Below, one piece after another: positions 12,682-20,913 of a stretch of 64,000 bases of DNA; position 1 is the first letter of the stretch, and each line of letters opens with the position of its first letter. The DNA is from Mycolicibacter minnesotensis (lineage in GTDB: Bacteria; Actinomycetota; Actinomycetes; Mycobacteriales; Mycobacteriaceae). The position numbers and the translations under genes were made by a program. The notes beneath the pieces were generated by a model. That model did no database searches. It saw only the letters and a program-made list of their open reading frames with translations, and had not been told where the DNA came from. The stretch is taken from the NCBI RefSeq assembly GCF_010731755.1, contig NZ_AP022589.1, positions 1 to 64,000 of the forward strand, read 5' to 3'.

Positions 12682-13802
12682 TACTTCTCCCCTGCCATCA
12701 GGTCGACGAACTGGTCGAACAGGTATTCCGCGTCATGCGGTCCGGCGGCGGCCTCCGGGTGGTACTGCACCGAGAACGCCCGGCCGTCAGCAAGCTTGAC
12801 GCCCTCGACGACTCCGTCGTTGGCGCAGGTGTGGCTGACCACCGCCGGGCCGAAGTCGGTGTCAAAACGCTGGCCCGCTTCACCTTCGAGGGCGAAGCCA
12901 TGATTCTGCGCGGTCACCGCCACCCGGCCCGTGGCGTGGTCAATCACCGGGATGTTGATGCCGCGGTGGCCGAAGGTCATCTTGTAGGTGCCCAGCCCCA
13001 GCGCGCGGCCAAGGATCTGGTTTCCGAAACAGATTCCGAACAGCGGGATTCCCGCGCCGAGCACCTCGCGGGTCAGCGCGACCATCGCCTCTGCGGTGGC
13101 CGGGTCCCCGGGTCCGTTGGACAGAAACACCCCGTCTGGCTTCAGCTCGGCGATCTGAGCGAAGTCCACCGACGACGGCAACACATGGCTGCGGATCCCG
13201 CGCCGCGCGAAATTGCGCGGCGTGTTGGTCTTGATGCCCAGGTCCAGTGCGGCGATGGTGAACCGATGTGGCCCATCGGATTCCACGATGTACTCGGCGT
13301 CCGTGCTGACCTCCCCGGCAAGGTCGGCGCCCAGCATCGACGACTGCTCGCGGACCCGCTGAACCAGCTCTTCCGGCCCGGCCAATGCGTCGCCGGAGAA
13401 CACCCCGGCCTTCATCGAGCCGTGACTGCGCAGATGGCGGACCAAGGTGCGGGTGTCAACGCCGGCGATCCCGACGATCCCCTGGCGCACCAGCTCGTCG
13501 TCGAGGGTCCCGGTGGCCCGCCAGTTCGACGGCCTCGGCGACGGATCGCGGACCACATACCCGGCAACCCAGATCTTGTCGTCGCGGCTCTCGCCGTCCT
13601 CCCGGTTCCAGCCGGTGTTGCCGATCTGTGGGGCGGTGGCCACCACGATCTGCCGGTGGTAACTGGGGTCGGTCAGCGTCTCCTGGTAACCGGACATTCC
13701 GGTGGAGAACACCGCCTCACCCAGGGTCTGGCCCAGTGCCCCGAACGGTCTGCCGGTGAAAGTCCGGCCGTCCTCGAGAACCAGCACCGCTCGCGCGTTC
13801 AT
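12681..13802 (-). CDS. carA: Carbamoyl-phosphate synthase small (glutaminase) subunit
   Basis: CarA hydrolyses glutamine and passes ammonia to CarB. The N-terminal CPSase domain begins [16 protein letters not shown] ([20 protein letters not shown]) and contains [20 protein letters not shown]. The class I glutamine amidotransferase domain has the nucleophile cysteine in [19 protein letters not shown] and the His/Glu pair in [13 protein letters not shown]. The ATG at 13802 is chosen because it overlaps the stop of the preceding gene (ATGA); an open frame continues upstream without similarity. Product length is about 373 aa. Confidence 0.95.
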
Positions 13803-14317
13803 CCTTGGTGTTCCTCTTCTTCTAGCCAACGGCTGTGCTCGGCGCGGTCGTCCGCCCGAAAGCCGGTGTCGATCTCAGTGCCCGACGGCAGCCGCCAGCG
13901 AATCGCCAGCACCCCGTCATGGTTTCGGGTGGGGATAGTGCGCCCGGCGATGCCACGTTCGGCACGAACCGCGATCACCGCGTCCTGCGGGATCCAGATG
14001 GGTCGGGCGCCGCTGCGCTGCACCATGATTCCCTCGGGGTAGCGGGTCAGCACCGCCTTGGTCCGATAGCCCAGGTCTCCGACCACCACCCGGTCATTCC
14101 ACTTCGGAGCCAGGGTGCAACCCAGGTACTGCCCACGGGTGGCAGCCACGGTGGGCGCCCCTACCGTGTCGGGCACGGTCGGCAACGTCCCGATCAGTGC
14201 GTCCTGCAACTGGCCGCGGTACCGCCAGCCGCGCATCATCAGCCGGATCACCACGCCGATCAGCACGGCGAGCACAAATGCGAAGACCAGCGAGCCGATC
14301 AACGTGGGGGTGTTCAT
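13799..14317 (-). CDS. Membrane-anchored protein of the pyr operon (Rv1382-like)
   Basis: 172 aa with one N-terminal membrane segment (about residues 7-28, [20 protein letters not shown]) followed by a cytoplasmic or membrane-associated domain rich in beta structure. It contains [20 protein letters not shown] and [18 protein letters not shown]. The gene sits between pyrC and carA with 4-nt overlaps at both ends, as in M. tuberculosis (Rv1382), so it is translated with the pyrimidine enzymes. No catalytic motif is visible and no function is known to me. Confidence 0.85.
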   Translation of the reverse strand: MNTPTLIGSLVFAFVLAVLIGVVIRLMMRGWRYRGQLQDALIGTLPTVPDTVGAPTVAATRGQYLGCTLAPKWNDRVVVGDLGYRTKAVLTRYPEGIMVQRSGARPIWIPQDAVIAVRAERGIAGRTIPTRNHDGVLAIRWRLPSGTEIDTGFRADDRAEHSRWLEEEEHQG

Positions 14318-15606
14318 GCCGGACTCTTCCCGTCCCGGGCGGTGATCCGGCCGCGCAACAGTGTTGCGGTGACGGTCGCGGGCAACGTCATCTCCTCGTA
14401 CGGCGTGTTGTCCGAGCGGCTGGCCAGCTGTGTCCCGGCGACGACCCAGGTCGTGTCGGGGTCGACCACCGTCACATTGGCCGGCTCGCCCACTTCCAGG
14501 GGACGGCCCTGGTCTGGCAGACCGACGATCTGCGCCGGACGCTCGCTCATCACCCGGGCCACGTCGCGCCAGGTCAACAGGCCGGTCTGCACCATGGTCG
14601 CCACTACCACCGACAGCGCGGTCTGCAGACCGAGCATCCCGGGCCGGGCTGCGGCGAACTCGCAGGTCTTTTCGTGCTCGGCGTGCGGGGCATGGTCGGT
14701 GGCCACACAGTCGATGACGCCGTCGGCCAGGGCCTGACGCAGCGCCTGGGCGTCGGACGCCTCGCGCAGTGGCGGGTTGACCCGGTCGCGTCCGTCGTAG
14801 TCGGCAAGCCGGCTGTCATCGAGCATCAGATGATGCGGGGTGACTTCGGCGGTCACCGCGATGCCTTGTGCCTTAGCCCATTTCAGGAGTTCCACCGTTC
14901 CGGCGGTGGATGCATGGCAGATGTGCAGCCGGGCGCCGGCATCACGCGCCAGCAGAACGTCTCGGGCCACGATCGACTCCTCGGCGACACGCGGCCAGCC
15001 GGCCAGCCCCAGGCGGGCGGCGTTGGGCCCCTCGTGTGCCACTGATCCGACCGTCAGTCGAGGCTCCTCGGCATGCTGGGCGATCAACACCCCTAGTCCG
15101 GTGGCGTACTCCAGCGCCCGGCGCATCACCAGGGGGTGGTCCACACACACGCCGTCGTCGGAGAACATCCGAACGCCGGCGACGCCGGCGGCCATCATGC
15201 CCATCTCGGTCAGCTGTTTGCCGCCCAAGCCGACGGTCACCGCACCCACCGGGTGCACATCGACCAGGCCGACCTGCTGGCCGCGCTGCCAGACATGATC
15301 GGTGACGACCGGAGAGTCGGCGACAGGATCGGTGTTGGCCATCGCGAACACCGCGGTGTAGCCACCCAATGCCGCTGCTGCCGAGCCGGTTTCAATGTCC
15401 TCGGCATACTCACGGCCCGGTTCGCGCAGATGGGTGTGGAGGTCGACGAAGCCGGGCAGCAGGACCTGGCCGGGCGCCTCAATGACCTCGCAGCCCTCCG
15501 CGACAGGCAGGCCCACACCGATCTGAGCGATCTGGCCGTCGGAGACCAGCACGTCAACCTGGTCGCCTTCGCCGTAGCACCGGACGCCGCGAATCAGCAC
15601 GCTCAC
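14314..15606 (-). CDS. pyrC: Dihydroorotase
   Basis: PyrC cyclises carbamoyl aspartate to dihydroorotate. The 430-aa protein has the amidohydrolase metal site [10 protein letters not shown] near residue 57, the block AFAMANTDP (as [15 protein letters not shown]), the later histidines in LHICHAST and the final metal aspartate in [14 protein letters not shown]. It is the class I form common in actinobacteria. The GTG start overlaps the pyrB stop by 4 nt. Confidence 0.95.
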   Translation of the reverse strand: MSVLIRGVRCYGEGDQVDVLVSDGQIAQIGVGLPVAEGCEVIEAPGQVLLPGFVDLHTHLREPGREYAEDIETGSAAAALGGYTAVFAMANTDPVADSPVVTDHVWQRGQQVGLVDVHPVGAVTVGLGGKQLTEMGMMAAGVAGVRMFSDDGVCVDHPLVMRRALEYATGLGVLIAQHAEEPRLTVGSVAHEGPNAARLGLAGWPRVAEESIVARDVLLARDAGARLHICHASTAGTVELLKWAKAQGIAVTAEVTPHHLMLDDSRLADYDGRDRVNPPLREASDAQALRQALADGVIDCVATDHAPHAEHEKTCEFAAARPGMLGLQTALSVVVATMVQTGLLTWRDVARVMSERPAQIVGLPDQGRPLEVGEPANVTVVDPDTTWVVAGTQLASRSDNTPYEEMTLPATVTATLLRGRITARDGKSPA

Positions 15607-16592
15607 AGCACAGCTTCCTCTCCCGCCGACCCCGAATCCGTCGCCGATCCCGCGGATTCGCTACCCACCAGCAGATGGAACAGCACCGCCATGCGCACAT
15701 GCACACCGTTGGAAACCTGTTGCAGCACCGCGGACTGCGAGGAGTCGGCCACCGATGAGGAGATCTCCATGCCGCGCAGCATCGGACCGGGGTGCAGCAC
15801 CACCGCGTGGTCGGGCAACATCGCCCGACGCTTCTCGCTCAGCCCGTAGCGCACCGAATACTCGCGGGTGGACGGGAAGAATCCGCCCGTCATCCGTTCG
15901 GCCTGCACGCGCAGCATCAGCACGGCGTCGGCGGCCGGCAGCTCGGCGTCGAAGTCGTGGCTCACCGTCACCGACCAATCCTTCACCCCGGCCGGCAGCA
16001 GGGTCGGCGGAGCCACCACCACCACCTCGGCGCCCAGTGTCGACAGCAGACTCACGTTGGAACGTGCGACCCGGCTATGCACGATGTCGCCGACGATGAC
16101 GATTCGTCGGCCGGCCACCTCGCCGAGGCGCTGCCGCAGCGTGAGCGCATCCAGCAACGCCTGGGTGGGGTGCTCGTGGGTGCCGTCGCCCGCGTTGATC
16201 ACCGCCGGGCCGCCGTCTTCGGCGGCTCCGGTCCACTCGGCGAGTAGGTGTGCCGCACCCGAGGCCGGGTGACGGATGATCAGCGCGTCGGCGCCGGCAG
16301 CGCGCAGGGTGAATGCGGTGTCGCGCAGCGACTCCCCTTTGTTCACCGAGGATCCCGAAGCGGACACGTTGATCACATCAGCGCTCATCCACTTGCCGGC
16401 CACCTCGAAGGAGACCCGGGTCCGCGTGGAGTTCTCATAGAACATCGTGATCACCGTGCGCCCGCGCAGGGTGGGCAGCTTCTTGACCTCGCGGCCGACC
16501 AATGCCTGCGCGAAGCGGTCGGCGTCGTCGAGGATCGCGGTGGCCTCGTCACGACTCAGGTCGCCGGCCGCCAGCAGGTGCCTAGTACTCAT
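15603..16592 (-). CDS. pyrB: Aspartate carbamoyltransferase catalytic subunit
   Basis: PyrB condenses carbamoyl phosphate with aspartate, the committed pyrimidine step. The carbamoyl-phosphate loop is [20 protein letters not shown], followed by [14 protein letters not shown] and the [20 protein letters not shown] block. The end has [13 protein letters not shown]. It is 329 aa and overlaps pyrR by 4 nt (ATGA). No pyrI regulatory subunit is present, so control is expected through PyrR. Confidence 0.95.
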   Translation of the reverse strand: MSTRHLLAAGDLSRDEATAILDDADRFAQALVGREVKKLPTLRGRTVITMFYENSTRTRVSFEVAGKWMSADVINVSASGSSVNKGESLRDTAFTLRAAGADALIIRHPASGAAHLLAEWTGAAEDGGPAVINAGDGTHEHPTQALLDALTLRQRLGEVAGRRIVIVGDIVHSRVARSNVSLLSTLGAEVVVVAPPTLLPAGVKDWSVTVSHDFDAELPAADAVLMLRVQAERMTGGFFPSTREYSVRYGLSEKRRAMLPDHAVVLHPGPMLRGMEISSSVADSSQSAVLQQVSNGVHVRMAVLFHLLVGSESAGSATDSGSAGEEAVL

Positions 16593-17161
16593 CGGGTGAT
16601 CACCACCCGGTCACGTCCGTCGTGTTCAGCCAGCAATACGTGCACGCTTTCGCCGCGGGCGGTCGGCACGTTCTTGCCGACGTAGTCGGCGCGGACCGGC
16701 AATTCGCGGTGCCCGCGGTCCACCAGCACCGCCAGCTGCACGATCCGGGGCCGGCCCACGTCGCGCAAGGCGTCCAGCGCGGCCCGCACGGAACGGCCGG
16801 CGAACAGCACGTCGTCCACCAGGATCACCAAGGCGTCGTCGATGCCGCCCGCCGGGATCGAGGTGGGCTCCAGAGCACGTGGGGGCTGGCGCATGAGGTC
16901 GTCGCGGTACAAGGTGATGTCCAGCGAGCCGTGTGCGAGATCAACACCGCAGAATTCGCTGATCTTGCCGGCCAGCCGCTGGGCCAGGGTGACGCCGCGG
17001 GTGGGAATACCCAGCAGCACGACGCGCGGGGCGTTCACCCGGTCGGGATCGTCTAAAGCGGTCTTCTCGATGATCTGATGTGCGATCCGAGAAACAGTGC
17101 GGCCCACATCCGCCGAGGACATCAATTCCCGGTCGGTGCTGGAATTACCGGCAGCGCCCAT
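16589..17161 (-). CDS. pyrR: Bifunctional pyr operon regulator/uracil phosphoribosyltransferase
   Basis: PyrR binds pyr leader RNA in the presence of UMP and has a phosphoribosyltransferase fold. The PRPP loop is [20 protein letters not shown], and the PyrR-specific [11 protein letters not shown] and [14 protein letters not shown] blocks are present. It is 190 aa with an ATG start at 17161 preceded by AAGGAGG. It is the first gene of the pyr operon. Its own leader carries a PyrR-binding motif that abuts the ribosome site, so translation of pyrR and the overlapping downstream genes should be self-repressed. Confidence 0.95.
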   Translation of the reverse strand: MGAAGNSSTDRELMSSADVGRTVSRIAHQIIEKTALDDPDRVNAPRVVLLGIPTRGVTLAQRLAGKISEFCGVDLAHGSLDITLYRDDLMRQPPRALEPTSIPAGGIDDALVILVDDVLFAGRSVRAALDALRDVGRPRIVQLAVLVDRGHRELPVRADYVGKNVPTARGESVHVLLAEHDGRDRVVITR

Positions 17162-17174
17162 GCTAAACGCAGGA

Positions 17175-17200
17175 CCTCCTTCTCCGCCTCGCAGGACGGA
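17175..17200 (-). promoter_or_regulatory. PyrR-binding RNA motif overlapping the pyrR ribosome site
   Basis: On the minus strand the leader reads CCGTCCTGCGAGGCGG (17199 to 17184), a small hairpin (CCG/CGG) presenting UCCUGCGAGG. This matches the PyrR-binding loop consensus UCCNGNGAGG. It is followed six bases later by AGGAGG (17180-17175), the ribosome site of pyrR. No terminator stem lies between, so the arrangement fits translational repression as described for M. smegmatis pyr genes, not attenuation. Confidence 0.8.
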
Positions 17201-17278
17201 TCGTTAAAGGATGTCGAACTGCCGCGTAGCTTAACATCCGCCCCGCCCCCTTGTGCCGCCTGCCGCTAGCCTGATTCG

Positions 17279-18481
17279 GTGAACCTCGACCCCAACCAGG
17301 CGCCGCTGCGCGAAGCCTGTGACACCGGTCTGCTCGCCGGGGTGGTGACGCTGGTATGGCAGCGCGGCACGGTCCTGCAAGTCAACGAGATCGGTTACCG
17401 CGATGTCGGAGCGGGTCTGCCGATGACGCGCGACACGATCTTTCGGATCGCCTCGATGACCAAACCCGTCACCGTCGCCGCCGCGATGACCCTGATCGAT
17501 CAGGGCCGGCTGCGCCTGACCGACCCGATAGCCCACTGGGTGCCGGAGTTCGCAGCGCCGCGAGTGATCGTCGACCCCGCCGGTTCGCTGGAGGCCACCA
17601 CCGCGGCGCGGCGGGCCCTCACGGTCGAGGACCTGATGACGCACCGCTGCGGTATCGGTTACGGGTTTTCGGTACCCGGCCCGATCGCACGGGAGTACCA
17701 GCGATTGCCGTTCGGGCGCGGGCCCGAAGCCTGGCTGACGGCGCTGGCCGCCCTGCCGCTGGTGGACCAGCCCGGTGAGCGCTTCACTTACGGGCACGGC
17801 ACCGACGTGCTGGGTGTGCTCCTGTCGCGGATCGAAGGCAAGCCCCTTCCCGAGGTGCTCGACGAACGAATCCTGGGCCCGCTGGGCATGACCGATACGG
17901 GCTTCTCTGTCACGCCGCAGGCACGCCGGCGCAGCGCCACCATGTACCGCGTCGACGGGGACACGCTGCGCGACGACGCCATGGGGCCGGTCCCGATCAC
18001 AACACCCGCGTTTCCCAACGCCGGGGGCGGCTTGATGTCCACCGCCGACGACTACCTGGCATTCACCCGCATGTTGCTGGCCGACGGCATGTTCGACGGC
18101 ACCCGGATTCTCTCGACCCAGGCGGCGCGGGCGATGCGTACCGATCGGCTCACCGATAACCAGAAGCGGCAGCCGTTCCTGGGAGCCCCGTTCTGGGTCG
18201 GCCGCGGATTCGGGCTCAACCTGTCGGTGGTGACCGACGCGGCGAGATCCCAGCCGCTCTTCGGACCCGGTGGTACGGGCGCGTTCGGCTGGCCGGGGGC
18301 CTACGGCACGTGGTGGCAGGCCGATCCGTCCGCCGACCTGATCCTGATCTATCTGGTGCAGAACGCCCCGGCGCTGTCCACCGAGATGGCTGCCGCGGTC
18401 GCCGGCAACACCGCGATTGCCAAGCTGCGGGTTGCACAGCCGAAGTTCGTTCGACGGACCTACGCGGCGCTGGGCTTGTAG
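17279..18481 (+). CDS. Serine hydrolase of the class C beta-lactamase family
   Basis: 400 aa. The catalytic SxxK motif is Ser59-Met-Thr-Lys62 in IFRIASMTKPVTVAAAM. The second motif is Tyr-based (FTYGHGTDVLGVLLSRIEGK), and the third glycine-rich strand is GTGAFGWPGAYGTWW. There is no signal peptide, so it is probably a cytoplasmic esterase or transpeptidase-like hydrolase rather than a secreted beta-lactamase. The GTG start at 17279 gives a compact N-terminus. It diverges from pyrR, with 117 nt shared upstream, and converges on the AzoR-like gene. Confidence 0.85.
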   Translation: MNLDPNQAPLREACDTGLLAGVVTLVWQRGTVLQVNEIGYRDVGAGLPMTRDTIFRIASMTKPVTVAAAMTLIDQGRLRLTDPIAHWVPEFAAPRVIVDPAGSLEATTAARRALTVEDLMTHRCGIGYGFSVPGPIAREYQRLPFGRGPEAWLTALAALPLVDQPGERFTYGHGTDVLGVLLSRIEGKPLPEVLDERILGPLGMTDTGFSVTPQARRRSATMYRVDGDTLRDDAMGPVPITTPAFPNAGGGLMSTADDYLAFTRMLLADGMFDGTRILSTQAARAMRTDRLTDNQKRQPFLGAPFWVGRGFGLNLSVVTDAARSQPLFGPGGTGAFGWPGAYGTWWQADPSADLILIYLVQNAPALSTEMAAAVAGNTAIAKLRVAQPKFVRRTYAALGL

Positions 18482-18496
18482 CCAGGCCTACACAGG

Positions 18497-19126
18497 TCAG
18501 GTCGCGAGCTCTTCACCGGCACGGCGCGCCTCGGCCAGAGCGGCTTCGCGCATCTGCTCCCGCTCTTCGGCGGTCCAGCGGGTGGTCGGTTCAAAGACGA
18601 GGGTCTCCACGGTATAGCCCAGCATGGTGAAGACGTACTCCAGATACGGCCGCTGAAAGTCTTGCAGATCGGGGCGGTCGCCGTCATAAGCGCTCGAACG
18701 AGTCAAGATGAGCTGCAACGGCTTTCCCTGCCCCAGCGTCCCGACGTGCTCGCCGCGCTCATTGAGTGTGAAACTGGCGATCGGTTGGACGATGACGTCG
18801 ATCCAGGCCTTCAGCGCATGCGGCACATGCCAATTCCACATCGGCGACGACACCACCAGCCGATCGAACGCACGCACCCGCTCGATCTCAGCCAGGATCT
18901 GCGACCAGATCTGCTTCTGCTCCGGGGTGCGCCGCTCCCCGTACAGCGGGGCGAATTTGGCGAACGCGGCCTCGCGACCGAAGGTGATCGCATCGTCGCT
19001 CCACACCGAGTACCGCTCGACATCGCCGACGACGGCCACCGTTGCGGCATCAAGAAACTCCTGGGCCAGCGCCGAAGACAACGAGTGTTCTTGTTTGGGA
19101 CTGGCCTCCACCCACAGGGTTTTCAT
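18497..19126 (-). CDS. FMN-dependent NADH:quinone oxidoreductase/azoreductase-like flavoprotein
   Basis: 209 aa with a flavodoxin-like fold. The N-terminus TLWVEASPKQEHSLSSALAQ is the FMN phosphate loop, VVSSPMWNWHVPHALKAWID is the family signature of AzoR/NQO-type enzymes, and LILTRSSAYDGD follows. Such enzymes reduce quinones or azo compounds with NAD(P)H. The start is 8 nt from the stop of the flavin monooxygenase gene, so the two are in one operon and this protein could supply reduced flavin or detoxify a quinone product. The operon is under a TetR gene. Confidence 0.85.
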   Translation of the reverse strand: MKTLWVEASPKQEHSLSSALAQEFLDAATVAVVGDVERYSVWSDDAITFGREAAFAKFAPLYGERRTPEQKQIWSQILAEIERVRAFDRLVVSSPMWNWHVPHALKAWIDVIVQPIASFTLNERGEHVGTLGQGKPLQLILTRSSAYDGDRPDLQDFQRPYLEYVFTMLGYTVETLVFEPTTRWTAEEREQMREAALAEARRAGEELAT

Positions 19127-19134
19127 CGGACTCC

Positions 19135-20295
19135 TCAGATCATCGAGATCGGTGAGATCTTCACGCCGGCCTCAAGCGCGCCCGCCAACTCACGCGCTAC
19201 GTCGTAGTCGTACACGACGTGACCGCAGATCACATCCACATCGCGTTTGGCGCGCTGCAGCGGGTTGGTCAGGAACTGCGCGCTGGCGCCGGAGGCTTCG
19301 AGCAGACCGGCAATCACGGCGCGAGATTCGTGCACGATGTGCGCGGCCGCTGCCCGGGCGTCAGCCCGAGCCGAGCGGGGAATCCGCTCGCGCGCGTCCA
19401 CCGCGTCCTGGATTCGGCCGACGGTGTCGTTGAGCAGTCCGTGAAGGGCCCGCAAACGCACCCGCGCATCTCCCAGGCGAATCTGCGCGGAAGGCTGATT
19501 CTTCTGCGCCACACCCGAATAGGCCATGACTCGCTCGGTGAGGCGTTGCGCGAACAAGTCGGCGACCCGTTCGGCCGAACCAAGCGCGGGCATCGCCGCG
19601 CTCAGTGCCAGCGCAGGGACCATCGGCCAGCGATAGGCCGATGCATCATGCAGCTCGGCGCCCGGAGCGGTACCGGAGTAGATGTCGACGACTTTGACCA
19701 GCCGGTGCGCCGGAACCACCACGTCCTCGATGACGACGTCGTTGGAACCGGTGGCGCGCATGCCGGCGGTATGCCAGACGTCCTCGATCTGGATCTCGGT
19801 CGCCGGTAGAAGCACCAACGCCGGATAGGGCGCCTCGTCCGGGCCGCAGAGCGCCCCGACCATGATCCAGTCCGCGTCCATCACCCCGGTCGCCCACGAC
19901 CACCGGCCGGACAGCCGGATGGCGTCACCGTCGGGCACGCCGCGGCCGGTCGGGGCCAGCGGCGCGGGACACAGCACCGGTCCCGCGGCGAACACCTCGT
20001 CTTGGGCCTGCTCGCCGAAGAGCGCCAACATCCAGTTGTGCAGCATGTAGAAACCCAACGTCCAGGCACTTGAGGCGCAGCCGTGCGCCATTTGCCGAAT
20101 CGGATCGAGGATCTCGGGAAACTCCGCCTGAACCCCACCGTATCGCGCCGGCAGCAGCAAGCCGGCCAGACCGGATTCGCGGAATTCGGCGACGGTGTCC
20201 GCGGGTAATCGGCGTAGCTCTTCGGCTTCTGCGGCGCGTTGCGCCAGTCGAGTGGTGAATTCCTCGGTGATCGCCGGTGCCGTCCTGGTGTTCAT
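19135..20295 (-). CDS. Acyl-CoA dehydrogenase-fold flavin monooxygenase (HsaA/group D-like)
   Basis: 386 aa with acyl-CoA dehydrogenase architecture. N-terminal helices contain AEFRESGLAGLLLPARYGGV, the beta domain has LSGRWSWATGVMDADWIMVG and DVWHTAGMRATGSNDVVIED, and the C-terminal helices include AQFLTNPLQRAKRDVDVICG. The tryptophan-rich SGRW.W.G block and the H-less active site are those of two-component flavin monooxygenases such as HsaA and DszC rather than true dehydrogenases. A flavin reductase would be needed; the AzoR-like partner downstream is a candidate. A palindrome lies directly before its start. Confidence 0.8.
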   Translation of the reverse strand: MNTRTAPAITEEFTTRLAQRAAEAEELRRLPADTVAEFRESGLAGLLLPARYGGVQAEFPEILDPIRQMAHGCASSAWTLGFYMLHNWMLALFGEQAQDEVFAAGPVLCPAPLAPTGRGVPDGDAIRLSGRWSWATGVMDADWIMVGALCGPDEAPYPALVLLPATEIQIEDVWHTAGMRATGSNDVVIEDVVVPAHRLVKVVDIYSGTAPGAELHDASAYRWPMVPALALSAAMPALGSAERVADLFAQRLTERVMAYSGVAQKNQPSAQIRLGDARVRLRALHGLLNDTVGRIQDAVDARERIPRSARADARAAAAHIVHESRAVIAGLLEASGASAQFLTNPLQRAKRDVDVICGHVVYDYDVARELAGALEAGVKISPISMI

Positions 20296-20307
20296 GCGCG
20301 GACGGTA

Positions 20308-20325
20308 CCATACCTTTTAGTATGG
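20308..20325. promoter_or_regulatory. Probable TetR operator inside the tetR-monooxygenase gap
   Basis: CCATAC-CTTTTA-GTATGG has perfect 6-bp arms and lies in the 33-nt gap between the tetR stop and the monooxygenase start (20295). An AT-rich symmetrical site at this place suggests a separate regulated promoter for the two downstream genes. Confidence 0.55.
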
Positions 20326-20328
20326 AAG

Positions 20329-20907
20329 TCAGTGCCGCAGCATGACGTCAAGGAACTGCTCACGCCAGTCCACCGCACGCGAGCTCGGCCGTGAACCGGC
20401 AAGATGCAGAACTCCGATGCCGGCGGCAAACGTGGCGTTGGCCCGCATATCGGCCTCGTCGGGTGCAAACCCGTCGTCGAGAAACACCTGCCGGACCGCG
20501 GCGAGCACCCGCTGATCCGAGCTGCGCACCGCCGCGGCGACGCTGTCCTGCGATCGCGCCCATTCACGCATGGCGCGTTCGAGCATCCAATGGGAGGGCC
20601 CGACCAGGGCGGTCATCATGTGCGACAGCCGCTCCCGTGGCGGAATGTCGGACAGTGCATCGAAGTCGCCACGGTCGGCATCGCGGACGGCCGCCCAGGT
20701 GTCGACCAGGGCGTTGCGGTAAGCCTTCATGTCGGTGAAATGCCAGTAGAAGCTGCCCTTAGTGACCCCGAGCCGCTTGCAGAGCCGATCGATGGTCAGC
20801 GCCTTGAGCCCGTCATCGGCCAGAATCCGGAAGCCGGCCTGCACCCAGTCCTGCACCGACAACCGGGAATTGCCCCCCGACCCTCCTGCGCTATCCGACC
20901 TGGCCAT
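20329..20907 (-). CDS. TetR family transcriptional regulator
   Basis: 192 aa. The N-terminal DNA-binding domain is clear: ILADDGLKALTIDRLCKRLG then VTKGSFYWHFTDMKAYRNAL. The C-terminal ligand domain is alpha-helical with no recognisable ligand signature. The start is 6 nt from the stop of the adi-type gene upstream, so it may be partly co-transcribed with it, but the logical targets are the monooxygenase and flavoprotein genes immediately downstream. A small palindrome (GTCAG-CGTA-CTGAC, 20913-20926) just before its start is a weak second candidate operator. Confidence 0.9.
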   Translation of the reverse strand: MARSDSAGGSGGNSRLSVQDWVQAGFRILADDGLKALTIDRLCKRLGVTKGSFYWHFTDMKAYRNALVDTWAAVRDADRGDFDALSDIPPRERLSHMMTALVGPSHWMLERAMREWARSQDSVAAAVRSSDQRVLAAVRQVFLDDGFAPDEADMRANATFAAGIGVLHLAGSRPSSRAVDWREQFLDVMLRH

Positions 20908-20913
20908 GCCGAG

